Below are positions 39,475 through 48,177 of a stretch of 64,000 bases of DNA, piece after piece. The stretch is taken from NCBI RefSeq assembly GCF_001678755.1, contig NZ_LZDS01000025.1, forward strand, positions 62,001 to 126,000, written 5' to 3'. The position numbers and the translations under genes are program-made. Source of the DNA: Acinetobacter gandensis. GTDB lineage: Bacteria; Pseudomonadota; Gammaproteobacteria; Pseudomonadales; Moraxellaceae. The notes beneath the pieces were generated by a model. The model ran no database searches. It had not been told where the DNA came from and worked only from the letters and a program-made list of their open reading frames with translations. Every line of letters begins with the position of its first letter. The stretch's first letter is position 1.

Positions 39475-40260
39475 ATGTCAGAACTACAGGGGCGTGTTAG
39501 TCGTGAAGTACGTGGTCATCTTTTTCTCATTGGTTTAGACCGAGTAAATAAAAGAAATGCTTTCGATAGTCATATGATTCAAGACTTGTCCTTAGCCCTC
39601 ACAGAATACGAAGACCAAGCAGAACTTCGCTGTGCCGTGATTTTTGCACATAGCGATCATTTCACTGCTGGTCTCGACTTAGTCGAACTACAACCCAAGC
39701 TCAGCACTGGTGTGTTTGATTTTCCTGAGACGCAAATTAACCCTTGGGGAACAACATCAAGACAACGTAAAAAACCAGTAGTGGTCGCAGTTCAAGGCTT
39801 TTGCTTTACGGCTGGAATCGAATTGATGTTGAATGCTGACGTGGTTGTCGCCCATAAAAATACCCAATTCGCACAAATGGAAGTTCAACGTGGCATTCTG
39901 CCTTTTGGTGGCGCGACAGTCCGTTTTGTACAAGCTGCCGGCTGGAATAAAGCCATGCGTTATCTACTCACAGGTGATAGTTTCGACGCACAAACCGCTT
40001 ATGACATGAATTTAGTAACCGAACTAACTGAACAATCGAGTTTAGAACGTGCTTTAGTTCTAGCCCAGGCCATCGCTCAAGCAGCACCACTCGCAGTGCA
40101 AGCAACTTTAGCATCTGCTCAACAAGCCGTTACACAGGGAACTGATACGGCCTTTAAACAGTTAAATCAACACTTACAGCCCTTACTCCATACCCATGAT
40201 GTGCAAGAAGGTGTACTCGCCATGCTGGAACGTCGAAGTGCCGACTTTAAAGGTGAATAG
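39475..40260 (+). CDS. Enoyl-CoA hydratase/isomerase family protein
   Basis: The 261-residue protein has the crotonase fold. Oxyanion-hole segments are HSDHFTAGLDLVEL and FCFTAGIELMLNADVVVA. Further marks are FAQMEVQRGILPFGGATVRFV and the C-terminal helices. The usual catalytic glutamates are not both obvious, so it may be an isomerase, a thioesterase or an inactive homologue. It heads a plus-strand cluster with an alpha/beta hydrolase and a TetR regulator, which suggests degradation of an acyl-CoA or ester. Confidence 0.87.
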   Translation: MSELQGRVSREVRGHLFLIGLDRVNKRNAFDSHMIQDLSLALTEYEDQAELRCAVIFAHSDHFTAGLDLVELQPKLSTGVFDFPETQINPWGTTSRQRKKPVVVAVQGFCFTAGIELMLNADVVVAHKNTQFAQMEVQRGILPFGGATVRFVQAAGWNKAMRYLLTGDSFDAQTAYDMNLVTELTEQSSLERALVLAQAIAQAAPLAVQATLASAQQAVTQGTDTAFKQLNQHLQPLLHTHDVQEGVLAMLERRSADFKGE

Positions 40261-40303
40261 TACCTTAATCGTTTCAAGCCATATTGATCATAAAAATAAG
40301 AGA

Positions 40304-41212
40304 ATGAAGAAAATGATGTCCACAGCCCAACTTAGCAGCATTCAAAAAAGCACCAGTCAACACGTTCAGTTTTCAGCAACAGATGGCTACACACTTGCAG
40401 GGATTCAATACACACCAGCCCTACCAATCAAAGCACAAATCGTGGTGTCGAGTGCTACAGGTGTGCCACAACAATTTTACCGTCGTTTTGCTGAATATGC
40501 AGCCGCGCTCGGTTATCAAGTGCTGACCTTTGACTATCGTGGCATTGGACAATCTGCACCTCAACATTTGAAGGGCTTTGAAATGTCCTATCTAGATTGG
40601 GGAAAATTTGATCTTTCAGGCGCAATTGAGTTTGTGCAACATGCTGGACTTAAAACCTTTGTAGTGGGACATTCCTATGGCGGACAAGCTCTAGGACTCA
40701 CCTCAAACCACCAACGCGTCAGAGCCATGTACTGTTTTGGCACAGGTGCAGGTTGGCATGGATATATGCCTTTTAAAGAGAAGATGAAAGTGCATGTAAT
40801 GTGGAACATCGTTTTCCCACCCATAGTCGCAGTTAAAGGCTATCTCCCTTGGAGTAAACTCAATATGGGTGCAGACTTACCTGTCGATGTTTATAAGCAG
40901 TGGCGTAGATGGTGTAAAAATCCAACTTATTTTTTTGCTGACCCTGATCAGCCCGAATTAAAAACCCTATATGCGCAAGTCAAAACCCCTATATATGCAG
41001 TTGCCGCATTAGATGATGATTGGGCACTTCCAAACTCACGTCATGCCTTTATGCAACATTACCGTCAAGCACCTATGCACTATCAAAATATTGAAGCACA
41101 AAATTATGGGCTTAAAAGCATTGGACATATGGGCTATTTTCGACAAGGTGCTGAGCCCATTTGGGATGAGGTCTTAATGACGTTTGATCGTTATATTGCA
41201 GATGAAACCTAG
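40304..41212 (+). CDS. Alpha/beta-hydrolase
   Basis: The product has the nucleophile elbow VVGHSYGGQALG (Gly-x-Ser-x-Gly), an acidic residue in ALDDDWALP and a His in SIGHMGYF, a plausible catalytic triad. A cap region lies between. The frame starts at 40196 inside the previous gene, but the ATG at 40304 (MKKMMST) or those just after (40313, 40316) is the likely start, which gives about 302 residues. It follows the enoyl-CoA hydratase by about 40 bp. The substrate is unknown. Confidence 0.83.
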   Translation: MKKMMSTAQLSSIQKSTSQHVQFSATDGYTLAGIQYTPALPIKAQIVVSSATGVPQQFYRRFAEYAAALGYQVLTFDYRGIGQSAPQHLKGFEMSYLDWGKFDLSGAIEFVQHAGLKTFVVGHSYGGQALGLTSNHQRVRAMYCFGTGAGWHGYMPFKEKMKVHVMWNIVFPPIVAVKGYLPWSKLNMGADLPVDVYKQWRRWCKNPTYFFADPDQPELKTLYAQVKTPIYAVAALDDDWALPNSRHAFMQHYRQAPMHYQNIEAQNYGLKSIGHMGYFRQGAEPIWDEVLMTFDRYIADET

Positions 41213-41248
41213 TCACGATGCTGCTTATTACAATACGGGAGTGTCTGC

Positions 41249-41812
41249 ATGAGACCGCGTAAGTCCTCTACTGAACAAGTGCTGATTCGCTCAGCACAAT
41301 GTTTTAAAAACTATGGCTATACCGCATGCAGTATGGGAAAGCTTGCGGAAGCATGTGACGTGTCCAAAGCAGCTTTTTATTATGATTATCCAAGTAAAGA
41401 TGCCCTGCTCATGGATATTTTAAACATGACCCATCTGCATTTAAATGAACAAATTTTTAATACTTTAACCCAAAAAATCGCTCAACCACAGCAACAATTC
41501 ACCATGGCGCATCAACGAGCTGTTGAATTTTTCAGCTACGGTGAAATGGGATGTTTGGTGGGAATTCTAAGTACAGAACGTCATCTACTCAGTACTGACT
41601 TGGTGACAAAGTTACAGCTCATTTTCCACGATTGGCAAAATGCCTTTGAAGCTTTTTTTAAGTTTTATTTAGATGAAGCCACATCCCAAAAACTGGCCAA
41701 AATCAGTTTGGCTGACTATGAAGGCGCAATTTTAATGGCACGTTTAAAGCAAGATTCAAGCTACTTAGATTTGGTATTGGAACGGATTTTAGCTCAACTG
41801 GCAGTTTCTTGA
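41249..41812 (+). CDS. TetR-family regulator
   Basis: The 187-residue protein has the N-terminal TetR helix-turn-helix (RPRKSSTEQVLIRSAQCFKNYGYTACSMGKLAEACDVSKAAFYYDYPSKDALL), with 'YxYFxSKDxL' as 'YYDYPSKDAL'. The C-terminal part is the ligand-binding bundle and is not diagnostic. It is the third gene of the cluster with the hydratase and hydrolase, so it probably senses an acyl-CoA or related compound and controls this cluster. Its end overlaps the convergent gene at 41794 by 19 bp. Confidence 0.9.
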   Translation: MRPRKSSTEQVLIRSAQCFKNYGYTACSMGKLAEACDVSKAAFYYDYPSKDALLMDILNMTHLHLNEQIFNTLTQKIAQPQQQFTMAHQRAVEFFSYGEMGCLVGILSTERHLLSTDLVTKLQLIFHDWQNAFEAFFKFYLDEATSQKLAKISLADYEGAILMARLKQDSSYLDLVLERILAQLAVS

Positions 41813-42282
41813 ACTTTATATTCAAGCTTATGTTCTTTACCAAAACGATCCACATGGGTATAAAATTCCCCATAGCGCCCTAAATAATATTCAAGCGATT
41901 GATTATAAAAATTCCAATATATTGACCATTCACCCAGATCAAGCTGACGAATTTGTGTTTTACAATTGACTGGCATTTTTCTTAAAAAATCAGCCTGTAA
42001 TTGTTCCGCTGCGGCTTGCGAATCTAAAACATATTTTTGTTGAAAAAAAAGTGCTGCAATATCATCAAACAATTGTTGTTCATATTCGTCCACTTCTACC
42101 GTTTCATCCACTTCACGCGTTGCTTCTGAAGCCGAAATTTTAGACGTACTTTTAGAGCGTTTAGGAGCTTGATATCGTGTGTAACCTTGACGATAGCGCT
42201 CTGTTTTATAGATTTTTTTAGCGACAATCCCAATACCGCAAAGGGCAATAAAGATACAAAGAAATATTAAAAAAGTGACCAT
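41794..42282 (-). CDS. Membrane-anchored orphan protein, family member B
   Basis: The 162-residue protein starts with a transmembrane helix (MVTFLIFLCIFIALCGIGIVA), then a basic, Ser/Thr-rich linker and a soluble C-terminal part. That part ends LGEWSIYWNFYNQSLEYYLG and VDRFGKEHKLEY, shared in outline with the two small proteins at 37901-38565. Its 3' end overlaps the TetR gene by 19 bp. A membrane-tied version of the same small domain is the best reading. No function is known. Confidence 0.7.
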   Translation of the reverse strand: MVTFLIFLCIFIALCGIGIVAKKIYKTERYRQGYTRYQAPKRSKSTSKISASEATREVDETVEVDEYEQQLFDDIAALFFQQKYVLDSQAAAEQLQADFLRKMPVNCKTQIRQLDLGEWSIYWNFYNQSLEYYLGRYGEFYTHVDRFGKEHKLEYKVQETAS

Positions 42283-42717
42283 AATCTCAACTCACTGAAG
42301 TTAAACACTCAGTATTTAGATATTTTCATTTTTAAATATAACGCAGAATATGCTGCAAACTTCACTAAAATTGCCAACAAATTGGCAAAAACTGCATTTT
42401 CAGACCAAAATATTATTTCAAGTTATTACAATGCTTAACCAATTCATCGATATACACAAGGCAATAAATAAAAAAATTTGAGAAAATTGTATTAAATACA
42501 ATTTCTGTATCATCAATCGTAGTATTGGAATCGATTAGAAATTAAAGAGAAATAAATATACATTTGTAAATTTTGCAACAATTTTGAAATAAAACTTAAA
42601 CCTAAATAGGCAAATGCTTCAATAAGGACATAAAAAGCAACAATAAGCCTATTTAAGCCAAGGGCATTATCTTCTGAAATGTCAGGCTGTTGAAGTTTAT
42701 ATAAAAAGAACAACCTT
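42283..42717. other. AT-rich intergenic region
   Basis: About 435 bp without a convincing gene. Two inverted repeats are visible: tgccaa / ttggca (42372-42387) and aaattgtat / atacaattt (42484-42504, 3 nt centre). A minus-strand open frame (42513-42746) is hydrophobic but overlaps the GNAT start and has no ribosome-binding site; I do not call it. The rest is AT-rich. Confidence 0.6.
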
Positions 42718-43164
42718 ATGATTCGAGAGGCACAAATCCAGGACATTCCTGAAATTATTCAGGTCATTCACAACAGTATTCGTTCATGTATCCAGGACCA
42801 TCAACGAAATGAAAGCGTTATTCAAACATGGCTAGAACAAGCCAATCATGCCAACATCATGTTATGGATGCTGTATAACGATAGTTGGGTATATATCAGT
42901 CATGACCGCGTTGTTGGTTTTATTTTAGTGAGCGATAAAGGTGAAATACTACTCAACTATATTTGCCCTGAATGCCAAAATCGAGGTATTGGCACTGCGC
43001 TTTTAATGAATATGATGAAATGCTTTCGTCAAAAAAATATCAATGAAATTCATCTGCAAAGTACCCATACTGCACTGCCCTTTTACCAAAAATATGGTTT
43101 CGAACCGACTCTTGGCGTATTGCAGGAATCGACACCTTTAAAATTAAGCAAGCAATTATGTTAA
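42718..43164 (+). CDS. GNAT-family N-acetyltransferase
   Basis: The 148-residue protein fits the GNAT fold: MIREAQIQDIPEIIQVIHNSI at the start (strand 1, helix 1), VVGFILVSDKGEILLNYICPE (strands 4-5) and the acetyl-CoA loop QNRGIGTALLMNMM (Q/R-x-x-G-x-G/A). The end, HTALPFYQKYGFEPT, is also typical. The acceptor is unknown. The gene stands alone. Confidence 0.87.
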   Translation: MIREAQIQDIPEIIQVIHNSIRSCIQDHQRNESVIQTWLEQANHANIMLWMLYNDSWVYISHDRVVGFILVSDKGEILLNYICPECQNRGIGTALLMNMMKCFRQKNINEIHLQSTHTALPFYQKYGFEPTLGVLQESTPLKLSKQLC

Positions 43165-43210
43165 TGCGAAGCGATATTAAAAAGCCTATCTCGTTATCAA
43201 ATTATTCTTT

Positions 43211-45127
43211 TTAGTGTAAAGACGCTCTATCAGATGAATCTACTTGAGGTTGAAGCTGATCTCGACCAGCTTGTTTTGCGGCATAGAGACAAGTATCCGC
43301 TGCTTTCATCAACTCATGAATATTATCAAAATCATGCTGACGATCCATCCAGGCCATCCCCATACTTAAAGTGACATAGGTTTTTTCATCCCCTCGATTA
43401 ATATGTTGCATATTTTCCTGACGAACAGCCTCAAGTACCATTTCAAGTTGTTCTTTGGCTTTAGCATAAGGCACATCATTCATTAATATCGCAAACTCCT
43501 CTCCCCCATAACGAGCGATATACGCAGAGTCAGGCAATGTGTCGCGCATAATCTGTACCAGTTTTTGTAAAACTGTATCGCCTTTTAGATGCCCATAATG
43601 ATCATTATAGTTTTTAAAATAATCCACATCTAACATGGCAAAGGTTAAGGTACGATGGCTATGAAAACGTATTTCGCTAAATAAACACTGAATTTCTGCA
43701 TTTAAAGCACGACGGTTAAAAGCACCAGTAAGTGCATCGATGCGTACTTGTAATTCAAGCTTCTCATTTAAAGTATTTAACTGTACTGTACGTTCACGTA
43801 CTTTTTGGTCTAATGAACTATTTAGTTCTAATAGCCTGTTATTGAGCTGCTCTGTGTTTAAGGTTTGCTGTGCATAATGTCGTGACTGCTGAAACATAAT
43901 GAGTAAGGCATATAAGCTGGTCGATATAAATGATAAATTCATCGAATCAATTAAATTCATCATGAATAAAAAGTCATTCAAAAAGGTAATACATAGAAAT
44001 ATCACTGCAAATAAATTTAATCGTGAATATTGTTCTTTCTTTTTTAAGGTTAGATAAAAGCCATAAGCAAAATTGAGTAATACTGGCACAACATAAGCAA
44101 AGCTATAGGTCGCTAATGGCTGAAAAATTTCTGGAACTGAAAACAAAGTCACTGAAATATTGAGCGATAAAAGTAGCATCGCAATTTGATAGTTCAAATT
44201 AAATAAGTAGCGCCGGCTAAGCAAATGGATATAACTTAAAAAGAAAATTGATGCGAGATAAGTAAATAGATACTCAAAGCGTGTGCCCCACAACCAATTA
44301 ATATCTGTAAAAACCGTATAGGCATAAGGTGCTGAAAATAAATTATGTAAGGCTAAAAAAACAATAAATAAGCCAAAAACGAAATTACTGCGACTATTAC
44401 GTCCACGTAAACCGCGAAACACCGAAAACACCGAAAACACCGAAAACACCGAAAACAAAATGGTAAACAGTCCTACACCGAGTACTGCCCCCGAGACCAT
44501 CGCAATGCTCATCATTTGCTGTTGGAACTGACGGTTAACCGTTCGGGCTAAACCAATCCGCATCGGATTTTCAAAACCGCCATGCAGCGTATTAAAGCTA
44601 GAGGCTTGGATGGTTAAGGTAAAATATTCATCTTGTGCAACAAAGTAGGCAATACGTGGCGCATTTTCTGTTTTTTGTTCACTTTCGTTTTTACCGACTT
44701 CCCCTAAGCGTACAAGTACGTCGCCGTTTAGGTACACACGATAAGCACCATATTGGTTAGGAATCAATATCGCTATACGACGGCCAATAAATGCTTTAGG
44801 GATTTTAAAATGGCCAGTAAACGTACCGAAGCCTTTATTTTCACCTGTTAATTCTTTAAATGAAGCAGGTAAAACCACGGATTTACCCATCAATACTGAA
44901 CTTGATTCAGTTAATAATTGATTGGGATAAAATAACCAATGGCCATGTAATAATGTACTGGTATCTTCAGTAAATGTGACCGAGTTAACATCTTTTTGAT
45001 GTTCTAAATAAAAAGACTCTGGTGCTGTTTCATATTGCGCCTGTGCAGGCGATAGCCCCAAGGTGAGGCTTAATAATATAAGCGTAAATGCCCAGAACAG
45101 ACTGGTGCGATGCAAATGAAAAAGCAA
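43211..45127 (-). CDS. 7TM-type diguanylate cyclase
   Basis: This 638-residue protein has a signal peptide, a periplasmic jelly-roll-like sensor (about 30-200; 7TMR-DISMED2 type, e.g. GHFKIPKAFIGRRIAILIPNQYGAYRVYLNG), seven transmembrane helices (about 205-410), a coiled coil (LNTEQLNNRLLELNSSLDQKVRERTVQLN) and a GGDEF domain with RYGGEEFAILMN and DVDYFKNYNDHYGHLKGD. It should make c-di-GMP in response to a periplasmic ligand, perhaps a sugar-like one. TM1 and the loop after it contain FSVFSVFSVFSVF, coded by a 9 bp tandem repeat. Confidence 0.9.
   Translation of the reverse strand: MLFHLHRTSLFWAFTLILLSLTLGLSPAQAQYETAPESFYLEHQKDVNSVTFTEDTSTLLHGHWLFYPNQLLTESSSVLMGKSVVLPASFKELTGENKGFGTFTGHFKIPKAFIGRRIAILIPNQYGAYRVYLNGDVLVRLGEVGKNESEQKTENAPRIAYFVAQDEYFTLTIQASSFNTLHGGFENPMRIGLARTVNRQFQQQMMSIAMVSGAVLGVGLFTILFSVFSVFSVFSVFRGLRGRNSRSNFVFGLFIVFLALHNLFSAPYAYTVFTDINWLWGTRFEYLFTYLASIFFLSYIHLLSRRYLFNLNYQIAMLLLSLNISVTLFSVPEIFQPLATYSFAYVVPVLLNFAYGFYLTLKKKEQYSRLNLFAVIFLCITFLNDFLFMMNLIDSMNLSFISTSLYALLIMFQQSRHYAQQTLNTEQLNNRLLELNSSLDQKVRERTVQLNTLNEKLELQVRIDALTGAFNRRALNAEIQCLFSEIRFHSHRTLTFAMLDVDYFKNYNDHYGHLKGDTVLQKLVQIMRDTLPDSAYIARYGGEEFAILMNDVPYAKAKEQLEMVLEAVRQENMQHINRGDEKTYVTLSMGMAWMDRQHDFDNIHELMKAADTCLYAAKQAGRDQLQPQVDSSDRASLH
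44421..44456 (-). repeat. Four 9 bp tandem repeats in a transmembrane helix of the 7TM cyclase
   Basis: accgaaaac repeats four times without a change (44421-44429, 44430-44438, 44439-44447, 44448-44456). Read on the minus strand it codes (Val-Phe-Ser) units at the end of the first transmembrane segment. A gain or loss of a unit keeps the frame and alters the helix by three residues. Confidence 0.93.
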
Positions 45128-45255
45128 CGTATCAAAATCCTGTGCATAGCGTCGAGTATTTATTCTAATCTACGCATAAAAATAGAAATCACCAAATACT
45201 ATTTTATCTAATTGATCATTACATCCATGTTTATGATCAACTTTGTCAACTTAAA

Positions 45256-45594
45256 TTAATCACGTGTTTTAACGTCATATAATTCAATTTCAAAAATAAG
45301 GTTTGAGTTCGCAGGAATAATATTCCCCATTTTACGTTCACCATAAGCAAGATGTGAAGGAACGATTAATTTACGTTTACCACCAACTTTCATACCCATA
45401 ATGCCTTGATCCCAGCCTTTAATTACACGGCCAGTACCAATCACAGTTTCAAAATAGTTACCACGGTCAAGTGATGAATCGAATTTAGTTCCATCTTCTA
45501 ACCAACCCGTATAATGAGTAGTAATCAAAGCACCTTTTACCGCTTCTTTACCTTCACCTACCACTAAATCGATAATCTCTAATTCTGCGCTCAT
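45256..45594 (-). CDS. FKBP-type peptidyl-prolyl isomerase
   Basis: A minimal FKBP domain of 112 residues without a signal peptide, so cytoplasmic. The family marks are THYTGWLEDGTKFDSSLDRG, FETVIGTGRVIKGWDQGIMGMKVGGKRKL and IPSHLAYGE-like (VPSHLAYGERKMGNIIPANSNLIFEIEL). The active-site aromatic residues are in place (Y, F, W, Y, F). It probably assists protein folding. It stands alone. Confidence 0.95.
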   Translation of the reverse strand: MSAELEIIDLVVGEGKEAVKGALITTHYTGWLEDGTKFDSSLDRGNYFETVIGTGRVIKGWDQGIMGMKVGGKRKLIVPSHLAYGERKMGNIIPANSNLIFEIELYDVKTRD

Positions 45595-45768
45595 GCCGTC
45601 AACCTTAAATATAAGTACTTTTCGAAAAGCATATTATAAAACAGTTTGGAATTGATGTGCCCTTGGTTTCGACTCTGGGCTCACAATCTCCTCTGAATTT
45701 GACTGTGTGTAGCCCGTATAAATTATCGTTAAATTTTTTTTATAGGCTGCTCAATTTATTTACGGCAT

Positions 45769-45803
45769 AAAAAAAGGATGTAAATGACATCTACATCCTC
45801 TTT
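45769..45803 (-). terminator. Terminator of yaeQ
   Basis: Stem aggatgta / tacatcct with a 9 nt loop. On the minus strand it is followed by seven T. It lies 20 bp after the yaeQ stop. Confidence 0.85.
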
Positions 45804-45822
45804 GAAACATCAACAATCAAAA

Positions 45823-46353
45823 TTATTGCAACTGCGTCCATTCAATTACAGCTTGTGCATGGTCACCAATCAGTGTCCATTCACCATCCATCACATTTAA
45901 CTGCAAAGACATGGTACGTTCACACAGCGCTTGAATTGCTTCAGTCGTTGCTTCTGACAACTGCCAAACTTCGACGTTTTTGAGCGTTTTCAATTTGCTG
46001 CTACGCTTGTACCATTCAGCAACTGAAGAACCATACGTAATGACTGCAACATGTGGGCAACGTGCGCTAGCTTTCTTAACTTTATCTTCGTCAGGACTGC
46101 CAACTTCAATCCATTTGACCAATTGACCTGTTAAATCTTTTTCCCACAAAGCCGGTTCATCAGTTTCAAACAAATCCTTGGTAAATTCTAACGCCTCACT
46201 TGCATAACGTGCGTATGCAAGTACACGAACCATCAAACGCTCAATGGTTTCAGATGGATGTAATGCCATAGTGAGTTGATAGTCACCATATTGGTGTACA
46301 TCCATATTGGCAATGTTCAAATCTGCTTTATAAATTGTAGCTTTCAGCGCCAT
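45823..46353 (-). CDS. yaeQ: YaeQ family protein
   Basis: YaeQ proteins have a PD-(D/E)XK-like fold and are widespread in gammaproteobacteria; the function is not settled. The 176-residue product starts MALKATIYKADLNIANMD (ATG 46353, with GAGGA upstream; the frame opens earlier at 46383) and carries the family segments TMALHPSETIERLMVRVLAYA, EPALWEKDLTGQLVKWIEVG, CPHVAVITYGSS. Its own terminator ends it, 66 bp downstream of the CobW gene's stop. Confidence 0.92.
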   Translation of the reverse strand: MALKATIYKADLNIANMDVHQYGDYQLTMALHPSETIERLMVRVLAYARYASEALEFTKDLFETDEPALWEKDLTGQLVKWIEVGSPDEDKVKKASARCPHVAVITYGSSVAEWYKRSSKLKTLKNVEVWQLSEATTEAIQALCERTMSLQLNVMDGEWTLIGDHAQAVIEWTQLQ

Positions 46354-46418
46354 ACAAGAGTCCTCAAATTTGGCGCCTAGCATATAAGATTTGGCGCGTC
46401 TTTGCTGACATGATTTAC

Positions 46419-47438
46419 TTAATTCTCTGCGTCAATACGACATTGCATGAGTAAATCTTCAAACGCTTGCCAGTCACGTTCACCCTGATAAATGACTTCG
46501 ACTCGATTATCGATACCTTCTTCGCTCGACAAATAATTAAATTGCTCTGGATTAAAGTTAAAGGTTTTCCAACCTTGATTGGTGTGAAAAATACCTTTAA
46601 TTCGGAGCCAATTTTTCTGCTCACACAGTAAATCGAGCAATTCCATGAAATCAAATGTCCATCTTTTTGGGAGCTTCCACCCCGCAACACTATAGCCTTG
46701 TGCGGACTCGACATAGTGATATGGCAATTGTTTTATTTCAATTGGCGTACTTTGAGTCTGCTGTTTTTGTATTCGCAGTAAAGGCTGTATTTTACGTGGG
46801 CTGCCTGCATAAACGTGATCTATCTCGGCAAATTCGATCTTGCCATTTTCAGGCTTTAACCACAGCTGTAGATAAGGTGCATAGGCCTTTTGCAAATCGT
46901 CCAATGCATGCTCATCGGCATTCGTCATCATATCAACATGAGAGATGAAAACAATTTGCGCGACTTTCAATTGATCCGCATATAAGTTCTGCTTGGTCCA
47001 ATCAGCATCGTGCAAACGTGAACCATCGACCACAGTCACTAAAGCACGCATACTTAAATGCGGCAACCAATGCGGCTCTGTCAGTTGTTCTAATAACTGA
47101 GCTGGATGCCCAAGACCTGTTGGTTCAATAAAGAGACGATCTGGTTTTTCTTCTGAGAGTAAACGAGATAAAGCAATTTGCATGGGTAATTGGCTGCTAC
47201 AGCACAAGCAACCACCTAAGAGTTCTTTCACTGCATAGCCACCTTGTTGTGGCAATAATTCCTGATCAACCCCAATTTGTCCAAACTCGTTCATCAGAAC
47301 GGCCCACGTCTCCCCTTCGGGCTTCTGTGCCAACAAGTGCTGTAATAGCGTGGTTTTACCCGCACCTAAAAAACCAGAAATAATATGAACAGGAATCGCG
47401 CCATGTGGGGACACTAATTTCAAAGCAAACTCACTCAT
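46419..47438 (-). CDS. CobW/COG0523-type metallochaperone GTPase
   Basis: The 339-residue protein shows the G3E GTPase layout: Walker A GFLGAGKTTLLQ, then MNEFGQIGVDQ (switch), the CxCC metal site as GGCLCC, the Walker B-like RLFIEPTGLGHPAQ, and a C-terminal CobW_C domain. Members insert or deliver Zn, Co or Fe, or support zinc-starved enzymes. No Zur-type operator was recognised upstream by eye, so metal choice is open. The yaeQ gene lies just downstream. Confidence 0.88.
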   Translation of the reverse strand: MSEFALKLVSPHGAIPVHIISGFLGAGKTTLLQHLLAQKPEGETWAVLMNEFGQIGVDQELLPQQGGYAVKELLGGCLCCSSQLPMQIALSRLLSEEKPDRLFIEPTGLGHPAQLLEQLTEPHWLPHLSMRALVTVVDGSRLHDADWTKQNLYADQLKVAQIVFISHVDMMTNADEHALDDLQKAYAPYLQLWLKPENGKIEFAEIDHVYAGSPRKIQPLLRIQKQQTQSTPIEIKQLPYHYVESAQGYSVAGWKLPKRWTFDFMELLDLLCEQKNWLRIKGIFHTNQGWKTFNFNPEQFNYLSSEEGIDNRVEVIYQGERDWQAFEDLLMQCRIDAEN

Positions 47439-47955
47439 ACAAAATGTAAAAGACCAATGAGCATCACTCTAATGACTTCACATGCTCACATCAATACTTG
47501 TGTTCTATACCTTCGAATCCTGTTTGCAGGCTAAATGACGCAAGCGTGTTTAAATCTTTCTAAAATGATGAGCCATTTAATATTCAGTCACACTTAATTG
47601 ACAATCGCGCCATTATCTTTCCGTTATTGCATCAATTTGAAAAGAATACTTACATTTATATTTGCCAAATGATCGACCAAATAGCCTATTCACACGATGT
47701 AATGTAAATCGACTGTTATTCCATTCGAAAAAATAATATGTGTTCAGGATATATTTATAAAAAATTAAGATGAATTTTCTGGTTATTTTTTACATTTTTT
47801 GCACATTGGGCTATTGCTTGTTGCATAAAGGTTAATCGTTCTGTTTCGCTTTGTTGCTCGCATTGCCGCTCGTGATTTATCGCTTTAGCATGAGTTCTCT
47901 CCTGATTGTTGTGATGAACTTTCAGGTTTTATTAAAATATATAAGGATGCTCAAA
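47439..47955. other. Intergenic region between cobW-like gene and small exported protein
   Basis: About 520 bp, divergent, AT-rich. I see no gene. On the plus side a promoter-like pair (TTGCAC near 47798 and TGCATA about 17 bp later) is weak. The plus-strand frame that opens at 47851 is real coding sequence only from 47956. On the minus side TTGTCA and ATTAAA with 17 bp spacing might serve the CobW gene. Confidence 0.5.
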
Positions 47956-48177
47956 ATGAAATTCACTCAAATTTTACTTGCTTCTACTCTGGCTGCTGCT
48001 GCGGCTACATCTTTTGCTGCAAGCAAAGATAAACAAGAAGCACCTGAACAAGAAAAAGTTGTAGTTAGTACACAAGAACAGCCTGCAACTGAAACGACTG
48101 CTGCTGAAGGTACAAGCGCACAACCTGCGTCTGAAGCAAATGTTGAAACGACTGCTCCAGCTCAACCGGCTCAGTAA
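47956..48177 (+). CDS. Small secreted Glu/Thr/Ala-rich protein
   Basis: I start at ATG 47956, with AAGGA 8 nt upstream. The 73-residue product opens with a Sec signal peptide (MKFTQILLASTLAAAAATSFAA, cleavage after Ala-Ala). The mature 50 or so residues are acidic and low-complexity (EAPEQEKVVVS, ATETTAAEGTSAQPASEANVETT) and have no Cys, so the peptide is probably disordered. It carries a strong terminator of its own. Function unknown; an abundant periplasmic or surface peptide is possible. Confidence 0.7.
   Translation: MKFTQILLASTLAAAAATSFAASKDKQEAPEQEKVVVSTQEQPATETTAAEGTSAQPASEANVETTAPAQPAQ

Noticed and set aside
39257..39475. Riboswitch or NrtR site upstream of pnuC
   Set aside because: No recognisable conserved motif of NAD, TPP or NrtR type was seen in the gap.
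42513..42746. Hydrophobic 77-codon minus-strand frame
   Set aside because: Overlaps the 5' end of the GNAT gene, no ribosome-binding site, and hydrophobicity can arise from AT-rich sequence.
46415..46714. Second minus-strand frame inside the CobW gene
   Set aside because: A shadow of the CobW coding sequence, which has clear motifs in the other frame.
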